Below, one piece after another: positions 1 through 7,697 of a stretch of 21,241 nt of DNA (its first letter is position 1; each line of letters opens with the position of its first letter). Made by a program: the position numbers and the translations under genes. This stretch comes from Eisenbergiella sp963559585. Lineage in GTDB: Bacteria > Bacillota > Clostridia > Lachnospirales > Lachnospiraceae. The stretch covers positions 1 through 21,241 of the forward strand of contig CAUWLJ010000064.1 of assembly GCA_963559585.1 (NCBI GenBank), given 5' to 3'. Under the pieces are notes generated by a model. That model was not told the origin of the DNA. It was given only the letters and a program-made list of their open reading frames with translations, and made no database searches.

Positions 1-28
1 AAAAAGGAGCGTACCTGAGCACGCTCCC
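1..28 (-). terminator. Intrinsic terminator of the cobA-like gene
   Basis: Read on the minus strand, GGAGCGT, an 8-base loop and ACGCTCC form a perfect 7-bp stem followed directly by TTTTT at the window edge. It lies about 37 bases beyond the stop codon of the CobA-like gene, the usual place for a Rho-independent terminator. Confidence 0.8.
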
Positions 29-64
29 AAATCATCCCTTGACAGTCTTTTCCATCTATGCAGC

Positions 65-550
65 TTATTTCACCGTACTGATCTGCGTCACATAGTCAGC
101 CAGCCCGCAGATCTCATCACTTAACGGAACGCCCGTCATGATCACATCGGTCTCCTCGCCCCGGGCCAGGAGCACAGTGCGCAGATCCTCCACGGTGATG
201 ATCCTGTTGTCGATCAGACCCAGCACTTCGTCCAGAATCAGCATGTCGCACTCTCCTGTGCTCAGAACCTTTTTCGCAAAATTCAGGCCATTGCGGATAT
301 TCTGGATCTCGTCCTCCTGCTTCTCCCTTGGAAGGGAGTCAAAAACCTCGTTGGATTTCTCAAAGCGGAACAGCTTGATCTCCGGCTCCAGCCTGCGGGC
401 ATATTCGTCCTCCGTCAGCCCCTTCCCCCTTAAAAACTGGATGATCACCACATGTGCTCCCTTTGCCGCGGCAATCAGTCCGCAGCCAATGGCTGCGGGC
501 GATTTTCCATGCCCGCTTCCTCCATAAATGTATATCTTTCCCTCTGCCAT
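65..550 (-). CDS. CobA/CobO/BtuR-family corrinoid adenosyltransferase-like P-loop protein
   Basis: The 161-residue product resembles ATP:cob(I)alamin adenosyltransferases of the CobA/BtuR family, which transfer adenosyl from ATP to reduced corrinoids in the cytoplasm. It opens with a beta strand and a Walker A loop GGSGHGKS (about residues 10-17), followed by the family-like VVIIQFLRGKG segment and a Walker B-like MLILDEVLGLID near residue 105. It is shorter than the roughly 196-residue E. coli BtuR and lacks the usual N- and C-terminal extensions. The P-loop also departs from the usual GNGKGKTT. The start has a GAGAGG site 8 bases upstream. No other corrinoid gene is nearby, so adenosylation of cobalamin is a family-based guess; it may be a divergent paralogue with another nucleotide-dependent role. 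It has its own promoter and terminator. Confidence 0.72.
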   Translation of the reverse strand: MAEGKIYIYGGSGHGKSPAAIGCGLIAAAKGAHVVIIQFLRGKGLTEDEYARRLEPEIKLFRFEKSNEVFDSLPREKQEDEIQNIRNGLNFAKKVLSTGECDMLILDEVLGLIDNRIITVEDLRTVLLARGEETDVIMTGVPLSDEICGLADYVTQISTVK

Positions 551-650
551 ATCTTACGCCTCTCTAAGGTCTGCCTCTCCCGTCGGCCTTCCAGCCTGTT
601 CCAGAACGGCCTCTGCCATTCTGCCCGGAATACCAGCCATATTTTTGTCC

Positions 651-679
651 ATCATACCATATACTTCTCCCCGGCGCAA
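651..679 (-). promoter_or_regulatory. Probable promoter of the cobA-like gene
   Basis: On the minus strand TTGCGC (674-679) is separated by 17 bases from TATGAT (651-656), which has a TGg extended -10 just upstream. Transcription would begin near 645, giving a leader of about 95 bases. A 32-codon reading frame in that leader ends in TAA two codons before the cobA ATG, in the same frame. Confidence 0.5.
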
Positions 680-720
680 CCGGAATAGTGTCATTCTGCA
701 CAACGGCCGCATCCGCCGGA

Positions 721-1350
721 TTATTCCTCCATCAGCTCCAGCTTGCTCACAGATACCTCATAGGCGATACGCTTTTCCAGCTGATCCTCGCCTATTTTTT
801 TCATATATTCCCGGCTCTGGATCCGGCCCCAGATCTCACAGTGGTCGCCCACGCTGAAGCCGCCTGCGAAGCGGGCGTTGCGTCCCCAGCAGATGCAGGG
901 TATGTAATCGGATTTGCCGTAAGGACGGTTGACGGCCAGAAGCACGTCCGCAATTTCCCGGCCCAGCGGTGTCTTGCGGTAGACAGGCTCCTTGCAGATG
1001 TAGCCGTCCAGATAGATCTGATTCGTCCTGGAGCTTTCCTCCAGCTCCTCCACGAATTCGATCTCCCTGGCGAATACGGACAGGATCAGACGGTTCTTCC
1101 GCTCCTCATGGCGGTTGTAAGAACGGAACTGTCCGGATACGCACACGTAAGCTCCCTTGTAGTCCTCCTGCACATCCAGAAGCCTCTCCGATACCATCAG
1201 GGGAATCATGTCGCAGGATTCACTGAGCCGCGCCACTTCCACATCCACCATATAGAAGCCCTCCCCGAAAATCTCGTGGCTGAAAGTGAAATCGCTCACG
1301 ATCTTTCCCATGATGATCACCTGATTGTTTTCAATTACCTTATCTGTCAT
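721..1350 (-). CDS. Single-stranded DNA-binding protein with two OB folds
   Basis: This 209-residue protein appears to be two OB-fold units in tandem, about residues 8-100 and 110-205. The second is the clearer SSB/PriB-like one: it contains TPLGREIADVLLAVNRPYG, then PCICWGRNAR and CEIWGRIQSREY, the pattern of bacterial SSB strands. Such proteins coat single-stranded DNA in replication or repair. It differs from canonical SSB (one OB fold plus an acidic DDDIPF-type tail) because no acidic tail motif is visible, so docking of SSB partners is not expected. I chose the ATG at 1350 over one at 1392 because GGGAG lies 7 bases upstream and the extra residues are low-complexity. It diverges from typA. 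A specialised, non-housekeeping role is possible. Confidence 0.8.
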   Translation of the reverse strand: MTDKVIENNQVIIMGKIVSDFTFSHEIFGEGFYMVDVEVARLSESCDMIPLMVSERLLDVQEDYKGAYVCVSGQFRSYNRHEERKNRLILSVFAREIEFVEELEESSRTNQIYLDGYICKEPVYRKTPLGREIADVLLAVNRPYGKSDYIPCICWGRNARFAGGFSVGDHCEIWGRIQSREYMKKIGEDQLEKRIAYEVSVSKLELMEE

Positions 1351-1458
1351 TTTGGTTCTCCCTTCTTGGGCGCCGGGTCTGCCGGGCCGCATTTAAGAAT
1401 TTTTTCCTTGTATGTATTACTATTTTATGGGAAATTTCCTTTCTTAGAACCGTTATCC

Positions 1459-1583
1459 GCCGCCCATTCTGCCCTTCTTCGACAGCAAACGGGGGAGGCG
1501 GCAGGTTATGTGTCCCGGTATGTTGCGGGCCACCAGCCCCGCCAGGCACGGCCGGCGGGGCTGGTGGCAGCGTAACGTACCGG
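1459..1583 (+). other. GC-rich structured region with a 28-bp hairpin between SSB and typA
   Basis: The 431-bp gap between the SSB and typA start codons holds no gene. Its core is a hairpin at 1515-1583. The inner stem is 15 perfect pairs (1529-1543 with 1554-1568, loop 1544-1553). After a small internal loop comes an outer stem of 13 pairs (1515-1527 with 1571-1583). Two outer pairs are G-U wobbles on the plus strand and would be A-C mismatches on the other, which favours plus-strand RNA. A smaller GCCGCC/GGCGGC stem lies at 1459-1502. No T-tract follows, so it is not a standard terminator. It lies upstream of the typA promoter, so it would need its own transcript. It could be a small RNA or a REP-type palindrome. 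Confidence 0.6.
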
Positions 1584-1619
1584 AATACTTGAGCTGCCGC
1601 GAAAAGCGGGATTTTGATG

Positions 1620-1648
1620 TTGCACAGACAGAAAAGGGGTGTTATACT
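1620..1648 (+). promoter_or_regulatory. typA promoter
   Basis: TTGCAC (1620-1625), a 17-base spacer and TATACT (1643-1648) with a TGt extended -10 give a strong housekeeping-type promoter. Transcription would start near 1655 and leave a leader of about 127 bases. The leader has a CGGAGC/GCTCCG hairpin at 1749-1767 that ends 4 bases before the GGAGG of typA. Confidence 0.72.
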
Positions 1649-1781
1649 ACCTACGTTTGAGAAACGCAGAAATGTATATTAATAGGAAGCATTCGGTTTT
1701 CGGCAGGAGACTGGCGACGGTTCAGCCGGGATGCCGGAAGGCTGCTGTCGGAGCTGCTTTCGCTCCGTCATGGAGGTAAAA

Positions 1782-3617
1782 ATGGTTCAAATACGTGAAG
1801 ATGTAAGAAATGTTGCGATCATCGCCCATGTGGATCACGGTAAGACCACGCTGGTGGATGAGCTGCTGAAGCAGAGCGGTGTGTTCCGCGAGAATCAGGA
1901 GGTGGCGGAGCGTGTGATGGATTCCAACGCCATCGAAAGGGAACGGGGCATCACCATCCTGTCCAAAAACACCGCCATCACTTATAAAGATACAAAGATC
2001 AATATCATCGACACCCCCGGCCACGCGGATTTCGGCGGAGAGGTGGAGCGTGTGCTGAAAATGGTGAACGGAGTCATCCTGGTGGTGGACGCTTTTGAAG
2101 GCCCCATGCCCCAGACCAAGTTTGTGCTGAAAAAGGCGCTGGAGCTGCAGCTCCCCGTAATCGTGTGCGTGAACAAGATCGACCGTCCCGAGGCCCGGCC
2201 GGAGGAGGTTGTGGATGAGGTTCTGGAGCTGTTCATGGATCTGGACGCAAACGACGAGCAGCTTGACTGTCCTTTTGTATTCGCTTCCGCCAAGGCGGGC
2301 AGCGCCACGCTGAAGCTTACCGTTAAAAATAAAGACATGAAGCCTCTGCTGGATACCATTCTGGATTATATCCCCGCCCCCGAGGGGGATCCCGATGCCG
2401 GAACCCAGCTTCTGATCAGCACCATCGATTACAATGAGTATGTAGGCCGTATCGGTGTGGGCAAGGTGGACAACGGCCGCATCGCGGAGGGGCAGGACGT
2501 GGTGATCGTCAACCATCATGATCCCGATAAGATGAAAAGAGTCCGTATCAGCAAGCTGTACGAGTTTGACGGACTGAACAAAGTGGAGGTAAAAGAGGCT
2601 TCCATCGGCTCCATCGTGGCCATCTCCGGGATTTCGGATATCCATATCGGCGATACGCTCTGTTCTCCCGAGAATCCGGTTCCGATCCCGTTCCAGAAGA
2701 TTTCCGAGCCCACCATTGCCATGCACTTTATCGTGAACGACTCCCCCTTTGCCGGGCTGGAGGGTAAATATGTGACCAGCCGCCATCTGCGCGACCGTCT
2801 GTTCCGGGAGCTGAACACCGACGTGTCCCTGCGGGTGGAGGAGACGGACACTACGGAAAGCTTCAAGGTTTCGGGACGGGGAGAGCTGCACCTGTCCGTC
2901 CTGATCGAAAACATGCGCCGGGAGGGGTATGAATTCGCCGTGAGCAAGGCCGAGGTGCTCTACCACACGGATGAGAACGGCAAGCGGCTGGAGCCCATGG
3001 AAACCGCCTATATCGACGTGCCGGAGGAATTTGCCGGGAACGTGATCGAGAAGCTGAGCCAGAGAAAAGGCGAGCTTGTGAACATGTCCGCGGCAAACGG
3101 CGGCTACACCAGGCTGGAGTTCAACATTCCCTCCAGGGGACTGATCGGCTACCGGGGGGAATTCATGACCGACACCAAAGGAAACGGCATCATGAATACT
3201 TCCTTTGCAGGCTACGGCCCTTACAAGGGAGACATCCAGTACAGGAAACAGGGCTCCCTGATCGCCTTTGAAACCGGCGAATCCATCACCTATGGCCTGT
3301 ACAATGCCCAGGAGCGGGGCACACTCTTTATCGGCGCCGGTGAAAAGGTATACGCCGGTATGGTCATCGGCCAGAACGGCAGGGGCGAGGATATTGAGGT
3401 AAACGTCTGCAAGAAGAAGCAGCTCACCAACACCCGTTCCTCCAGCGCGGACGAAGCGCTGCGCCTCACACCGCCCAGGATCCTCAGCCTGGAGCAGGCG
3501 CTGGATTTCATCGAGACGGATGAGCTTCTGGAGGTAACGCCCAAGTCCCTTCGGATCCGCAAGAAGATCCTGGATCCCACCAAAAGGAAGCGGGCGAATA
3601 TGAACCGGAATCAGTAA
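1782..3617 (+). CDS. typA: Translational GTPase TypA/BipA
   Basis: TypA/BipA is a ribosome-associated GTPase related to EF-G and LepA that helps 50S assembly and growth under cold or stress. All G motifs are present: AHVDHGKT (residues 15-22), the RGIT switch I segment, DTPGH and NKID. The EF-G-like domains that follow include GRGELHLSVLIENMRREG and the C-terminal RKKILDPTKRKR characteristic of the family. The length is 611 residues, as usual. The ATG at 1782 was chosen because GGAGG (1772-1776) lies 5 bases upstream; earlier in-frame ATGs at 1731 and 1770 have no suitable site and add residues not found in the family. The gene stands alone with its own promoter. It is followed by palindromic repeats rather than a clear T-tailed terminator. 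Confidence 0.97.
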   Translation: MVQIREDVRNVAIIAHVDHGKTTLVDELLKQSGVFRENQEVAERVMDSNAIERERGITILSKNTAITYKDTKINIIDTPGHADFGGEVERVLKMVNGVILVVDAFEGPMPQTKFVLKKALELQLPVIVCVNKIDRPEARPEEVVDEVLELFMDLDANDEQLDCPFVFASAKAGSATLKLTVKNKDMKPLLDTILDYIPAPEGDPDAGTQLLISTIDYNEYVGRIGVGKVDNGRIAEGQDVVIVNHHDPDKMKRVRISKLYEFDGLNKVEVKEASIGSIVAISGISDIHIGDTLCSPENPVPIPFQKISEPTIAMHFIVNDSPFAGLEGKYVTSRHLRDRLFRELNTDVSLRVEETDTTESFKVSGRGELHLSVLIENMRREGYEFAVSKAEVLYHTDENGKRLEPMETAYIDVPEEFAGNVIEKLSQRKGELVNMSAANGGYTRLEFNIPSRGLIGYRGEFMTDTKGNGIMNTSFAGYGPYKGDIQYRKQGSLIAFETGESITYGLYNAQERGTLFIGAGEKVYAGMVIGQNGRGEDIEVNVCKKKQLTNTRSSSADEALRLTPPRILSLEQALDFIETDELLEVTPKSLRIRKKILDPTKRKRANMNRNQ

Positions 3618-3638
3618 AGCAGCCTTGCCGTCCCCATA

Positions 3639-3777
3639 AAAAAGGTGTGCGTCTTGACGCACACCCGCGCTGAGCGCGATTGCCGTCAGGCAATATCTAC
3701 CTCCCGCGCGAGTGCGCATCCACAGCGGAGCGTCCCTTTTTATACAATAGGAAAGGAACTTTCCTATTGTATAAAAA
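3639..3777 (+). repeat. Modular palindromic repeat, copy A (full)
   Basis: A string of short perfect inverted repeats: GTGTGCGTC-tt-GACGCACAC (3645-3664), CGCGCT-g-AGCGCG, ATTGCC-gtca-GGCAAT, GCGC-gagt-GCGC, and finally a 19-bp stem with a 3-base loop (3737-3755 with 3759-3777). Copy C at 12.3 kb has the same ends but lacks about 38 internal bases (the CGCGCT and ATTGCC hairpins). The element begins and ends with ATAAAAA or its complement. No reading frame persists through it. It lies between convergent genes, typical of bacterial REP/MITE-like repeats. Confidence 0.8.
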
Positions 3778-3836
3778 ATGTGCGTCTTGACGCACACCCG
3801 CGCCGGGCGCGATTGCCGTCAGGCAATATCTGCCTC
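3772..3836 (+). repeat. Modular palindromic repeat, copy B (truncated)
   Basis: Starting within the ATAAAAA that ends copy A, this repeats the first half of the element: the GTGCGTC/GACGCAC palindrome, a CGCGCC/GGCGCG-type hairpin, ATTGCC-gtca-GGCAAT and ATCTGCCTCCCG. It then stops. Over about 60 bases it differs from copy A at only a few positions, including changes inside the second hairpin. Together with copy A it makes a tandem array. Confidence 0.75.
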
Positions 3837-3851
3837 CCGGTTCCGGACAGC

Positions 3852-3892
3852 AAAGGCCCTTCCTTCACCTTCAGGGTGAAGGAAGGGCCTTC
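3852..3892 (-). terminator. Strong hairpin ending the sugar ABC operon
   Basis: A perfect 17-bp stem (3853-3869 with 3875-3891) has a 5-base loop between the convergent ends of typA and the binding-protein gene. The T-run on the minus strand is short (TTTGCTGT), so termination efficiency is uncertain. It may act from both sides. Confidence 0.55.
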
Positions 3893-3947
3893 TGCCATTC
3901 TGTACGCTTTCCGGCTGCGGCTTTGCCCGCCTCCTTTGCCGCAAAAG

Positions 3948-5564
3948 CTATTTCTGACTGTTGATCACTTCGTTAACTTCCTCAATCATCTTGGATAATC
4001 CCGCCTTCTCATAGGATTCCATCAGATCCTCATACATCTTATCAACCGGCTCCGTTCCCGTCATGATCGTCATCAAATCCTCTGCAGGCTTAATGATAAA
4101 CTCATTTTGGGTGGGTGTGGAGATGTTGGTATAGCTGGGCTCATACTCAGGCACAGTGCATTTCTCATTTGCCATATTCCACCAGTCTATATCCATCTGA
4201 CGGTAAAGATCTCTGGCCGGATCTCCGGTAAGCTCCAGACGATGCCAGCTTGCGTTCTGCACCAGTCCGGACATATTGGTAACCGGATATTTGGCTGCCA
4301 GATCCGCCGTTTTCTGTATGATCACTCCATCCTGCTCTTCCCAGTCCTCTCCTTCAAAGCCGTAGCGGATTAATTCATCATTTTCCAGCAGATAATTGTA
4401 CAGATCCAGGATAGCATCCATCTTATCCGCTGCCTGTGCAGAAATATAGGTTTCAGACCAGTAGGTCTTAAATACCGGACAGGTCGTTGTTCCGTCCATT
4501 CCGGGGAACGGAGGCGCAATGCGGACACAATCCTCAAATTTCTTATCCGGATTCACTTCATTCCACTTCTTTGCCAGCAGATCCGACTGGGTATTCACAA
4601 AGTAGGCCGCCACGCCGCCCTGAAGGAATTTATCCTCGGAAAGCTGATTCTTGGCCAGCGCAATATCCGGATCGATGGTCCCTTCCTCATACATATCTCT
4701 GGCCAGCTGGAACGCAGCCTTCAGATCCCCTGCGAAGTAAGCGGGCACATACTTTCCATCCTGTTCCACCCACTTAAAATCACTTCCGGAGCCATCGCCC
4801 ATACCCAGCGGAACACTATAGGGCATGAAAAAGCTGTCCAGAAGCTGCGGGATAGAAACGGTCATCCCTGCAATCGATTTTCCCTCCGGATCCGCTGCGA
4901 TGATTTTGCGCAGCATATCCCGGAATTCCTCATAGGTCTCCGGCTCCTTGGTCACACCTGCCTCCTGCGCCAGATCCCAGCGGTAATATACCCTGCGTTC
5001 CATTGCGCACTGCTTAATATCGCCCCAGGTCGTTCTTGGAATCGTATAAAATCTTCCATCCTCCTTGCGCAGCGCCTGAATATCCGGCGAGGACATATAC
5101 TCCTCCAGCGCAGGCCACGGCGAAAGATCTTCCGGAAGCGGAGCTACCACGCCCTGCTCCGTCCAGTTGTGATAAAAGGATGAGCCGATCACATCGATGG
5201 AAAAAATATCAGGAAGCTGGCCGGGCTGTGTGGCCCAGAGCTGGATCTTCTGGCGGTAATCATCCCATGTAATGTTCACCGGCGTTAATACTGTATTGGT
5301 ATCCTCCTGAATTTTCTGCAGAACCGCATCGGACTCCCCTCCAGCCAGAGCTTTTTCAACATCCCAATATGCAATGCTGATCGTCGTAGGATCCCCTTTT
5401 TCGCCATTGCTTTCCGCATCCGCCGCCCCGGCAGATTCCTGAGTGCTTCCATTCTGAGCGCTTCCGCTCTCCGTTCCCGCGCTCTGCGAACCGGAGCACG
5501 CCGCCAGGGAAGTAACCGCGACTGCCGTGCAGAGAGCCGCTGCCAATACTCGTCTGATTTTCAT
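3948..5564 (-). CDS. Extracellular sugar-binding lipoprotein of an ABC transporter (YtcQ/LplA-type)
   Basis: This 538-residue substrate-binding lipoprotein presumably captures an oligosaccharide outside the membrane and delivers it to the two permeases encoded upstream. It has a lipoprotein signal peptide: KIRR, a hydrophobic stretch, and the lipobox LAAC with the acylated Cys at residue 23. A Ser/Gly/Glu-rich linker follows. The large size and motifs such as ISIAYWDVEK, TTWGDIKQCAMERRVYYRWD and a late WWNMANEKCTVPEYEPSYTN region fit the large YtcQ/LplA group of the SBP_bac_1 superfamily. An AAAGGAGA site lies 7 bases before the ATG. It is the last gene of a permease-permease-binding protein operon. 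The substrate cannot be read from sequence; this group usually serves complex plant or host glycan fragments. Confidence 0.92.
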   Translation of the reverse strand: MKIRRVLAAALCTAVAVTSLAACSGSQSAGTESGSAQNGSTQESAGAADAESNGEKGDPTTISIAYWDVEKALAGGESDAVLQKIQEDTNTVLTPVNITWDDYRQKIQLWATQPGQLPDIFSIDVIGSSFYHNWTEQGVVAPLPEDLSPWPALEEYMSSPDIQALRKEDGRFYTIPRTTWGDIKQCAMERRVYYRWDLAQEAGVTKEPETYEEFRDMLRKIIAADPEGKSIAGMTVSIPQLLDSFFMPYSVPLGMGDGSGSDFKWVEQDGKYVPAYFAGDLKAAFQLARDMYEEGTIDPDIALAKNQLSEDKFLQGGVAAYFVNTQSDLLAKKWNEVNPDKKFEDCVRIAPPFPGMDGTTTCPVFKTYWSETYISAQAADKMDAILDLYNYLLENDELIRYGFEGEDWEEQDGVIIQKTADLAAKYPVTNMSGLVQNASWHRLELTGDPARDLYRQMDIDWWNMANEKCTVPEYEPSYTNISTPTQNEFIIKPAEDLMTIMTGTEPVDKMYEDLMESYEKAGLSKMIEEVNEVINSQK

Positions 5565-5680
5565 AAGCTATCTCCTTTTCTTTGATTTTGCTATCTGAAG
5601 CGGTTCCTGCCTTCGTCCACTGCATACAGGCAGCTCCGCCCAAAGCCTGCTCTATTTTGCCCCTCCTGTCCAGGAGCGGG

Positions 5681-6568
5681 TCATTCCTTGATGGATCCCA
5701 CCATAACCCCTCTTACGAAATGCTTCTGTATGAACGGGTATACGCACAGAATCGGAACGGTGGAAACCACAATGGTCGCCATCTGAAGCGTCTGAAAGTT
5801 AGAACGCTGATCCTGGGCAATCAGTGCCTGGGCCTGCGGATTCAGCGCATTGTTGAAGCTGACCAGAAGCTCCCTCATATAGATCTGCAGAGGCTGCTTT
5901 TCCTTCTGATTAATGAAAAGAAGGGCATTCCACCATTCATTCCATCTCTCCACCGCATAGAACAGGAAAAAGGTGGAGATAAAAGGCATGGAAATCGGCA
6001 GGATTACACGGGTCAGGATCACCAGATCATTGGCTCCGTCGATCTTTGCCGCCTCCTCCAGACTGGCCGGAAGGGATACGAAATAATTTTTCATAATAAT
6101 CAGATAAAAGGTGTTGATCCCCGTAGGAAGAAGCATCGACCAGATGGAGTTCGTCAGCCCGATCCCGCTCACCACCAGATAGAAAGGGATCAATCCTCCG
6201 CTGAACAGCATGGCGAACAGGATCATAGACAGGAACAGGTTCCGCCCCACCAGCCTTTTCTTGGAGAGCACGTAAGCTCCGCACACGGACAGGAACATAT
6301 TTATGGCCGATCCCGCCACCGTAACAAATACCGAATTAAAGAAAGAACGCAGGAACGTAATATCCTCAAAGATAAGCTTGTATCCCTCGAAATCCACCAC
6401 GTAGGGCAGCAGATAAGGGACATGGTTTCCAAATGCGTTCCGGTCGGAAACGGAAACGATCAGCACGTAGTAAAACGGATAGATCGTAATCAGGCTCAGA
6501 ATACCCAGGAGAGTAATGGCGGTCACGTCAAACGCTGTAATTCTATGACGTTTCTTTACTTGTTTCAT
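5681..6568 (-). CDS. Carbohydrate ABC transporter permease (YtcP/LplC type, MalG-like)
   Basis: This 295-residue inner-membrane permease would form the channel with the neighbouring LplB-like permease. Six membrane segments can be seen, starting with ITAFDVTAITLLGILSLIT near the N-terminus. The cytoplasmic EAA loop reads EEAAKIDGANDLVILTRV (about residues 186-203) and is where the ATPase would dock. The ending KHFVRGVMVGSIKE is typical of this subfamily. The ATG has AAGGAGG 8 bases upstream, in the 13-base gap after the preceding permease gene, so the two are surely co-transcribed. No ATP-binding subunit is encoded here; such systems normally borrow a shared MsmX/MsmK-type ATPase. Confidence 0.94.
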   Translation of the reverse strand: MKQVKKRHRITAFDVTAITLLGILSLITIYPFYYVLIVSVSDRNAFGNHVPYLLPYVVDFEGYKLIFEDITFLRSFFNSVFVTVAGSAINMFLSVCGAYVLSKKRLVGRNLFLSMILFAMLFSGGLIPFYLVVSGIGLTNSIWSMLLPTGINTFYLIIMKNYFVSLPASLEEAAKIDGANDLVILTRVILPISMPFISTFFLFYAVERWNEWWNALLFINQKEKQPLQIYMRELLVSFNNALNPQAQALIAQDQRSNFQTLQMATIVVSTVPILCVYPFIQKHFVRGVMVGSIKE

Positions 6569-6581
6569 CTTCCTTCCCTCC

Positions 6582-7538
6582 TTAAAACAGACCGGCTTCG
6601 CCGCTCTTGGTCACGATCCGGTTCGTGAGAAGAATCAGCACCACATTAATCACCGATTTCAGGAAGCCGACCGCAGTGGTATAGCCAAAATTCATTCCTA
6701 CGCCAAAGGAGCTTCTGTAGACAAAGGTGTCCAGTGTGTCCGCCACATTGTAAACCGGTTCGGAATAAAGATTAAATACCTGATCGAAGCTTGCGCCATT
6801 GGTCATAAGGCTTCCGATTGCCAGGATGAACATGATCGCCACCGTCCCCCGGATCCCGGGCCAGGAGATATAGAGCATCTTCTGGAAACGGTTCGCCCCG
6901 TCTATGCTTGCGGCCTCATACAGCCCCGGATCGATCCCCGCAAAGGCGGCAAGATAGATGATGGAATCCCACCCGATCTCCTTCCACAGCGCGGAAAGCC
7001 AGATGAAGGGGCGGAACATGGAGGAATCGGACAGAGGGGAAATTTTTTCCATTCCCAGAGCCGAAAGAGTAGCATTCACCATTCCATTGCTTCCAAACAT
7101 GTTGATCAGGATTCCCGCCAGCACCACCCAGGTGATAAAATGGGGGAACGTGAATACGGTTTGGAAAAAACGTTTTATTTTTTCAGACTGAAGCTCGTTG
7201 AGGATCACCGCCAGAAGCACCGGAATAGGGAAAAGGATAAATATTTTTCCGGCTCCAAAGATCAGTGTATTTCTCATTGCATTCCAGAAGGCATCGTCCT
7301 GGAACATCTTTGCGAAATGCTCCAGCCCGATCCACGGACTGTTCCACATACCCATGTCATAGCGGAAATTTTTAAAAGCCAGTGTCAGCCCTCCCATGGG
7401 AAGATAGCAGAAAATCAGATACCAGGCCAAAACGGGGAGCAGAAGAAGATAGAGAAGCTTGTCGCTTTTGATCTGATTCCATCTGCGCAGCCTGTTTTTC
7501 TGAGACCGGACGGCTGTTGTTGAGTTGCTCAATTTCAT
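6582..7538 (-). CDS. Carbohydrate ABC transporter permease (LplB/YteP type, MalF-like)
   Basis: This first gene of the transporter operon encodes an inner-membrane permease of about 318 residues. Features include the N-terminal segment LLYLLLLPVLAWYLIFCYLPM, the family motif GLTLAFKNF, and an EAA loop YEAASIDGANRFQKMLYISWPGI. The C-terminus NRIVTKSGEAGLF is typical of the LplB/YteP group. Start choice needs care. An ATG at 7568 falls at the predicted transcription start and has no ribosome binding site. The ATG at 7538 has AAGGAGG only 2 bases upstream. A TTG at 7532 would have ideal 8-base spacing from the same site. I report 7538; 7532 is a real alternative. Confidence 0.93.
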   Translation of the reverse strand: MKLSNSTTAVRSQKNRLRRWNQIKSDKLLYLLLLPVLAWYLIFCYLPMGGLTLAFKNFRYDMGMWNSPWIGLEHFAKMFQDDAFWNAMRNTLIFGAGKIFILFPIPVLLAVILNELQSEKIKRFFQTVFTFPHFITWVVLAGILINMFGSNGMVNATLSALGMEKISPLSDSSMFRPFIWLSALWKEIGWDSIIYLAAFAGIDPGLYEAASIDGANRFQKMLYISWPGIRGTVAIMFILAIGSLMTNGASFDQVFNLYSEPVYNVADTLDTFVYRSSFGVGMNFGYTTAVGFLKSVINVVLILLTNRIVTKSGEAGLF

Positions 7539-7574
7539 CGCCTCCTTGCATTTTTCTTTCATCAGCATGCTTCC

Positions 7575-7604
7575 ATTATACTTTTACGGTCTGCGCAGTG
7601 GTAT
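7575..7604 (-). promoter_or_regulatory. Promoter of the sugar ABC operon, probably activator-dependent
   Basis: A perfect TATAAT (7575-7580, minus strand) stands about 36 bases upstream of the permease start. At 16-18 bases further upstream no TTGACA-like box is present (TACCAC at 17). A good -10 with a poor -35 is usual for promoters needing an AraC-type activator, and the gene just upstream encodes one. Confidence 0.5.
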
Positions 7605-7697
7605 GTAATATTCGTCTTTGTTTCAGGATTTTACAAAAAATTTCTTATATCGCCCACACTGTCACCTAAAATATTTCCATCTCTTTTCTCCCTTTTT

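Noticed and set aside
688..1575. A 295-codon plus-strand frame opposite the SSB gene
   Set aside because: Shadow frame; the minus-strand frame has clear OB-fold motifs and a good ribosome binding site.
1722..3797. A 691-codon open frame on the minus strand opposite typA
   Set aside because: It is a shadow of the GC-rich typA codons, has no family resemblance and runs into the palindromic repeats; typA is unmistakable.
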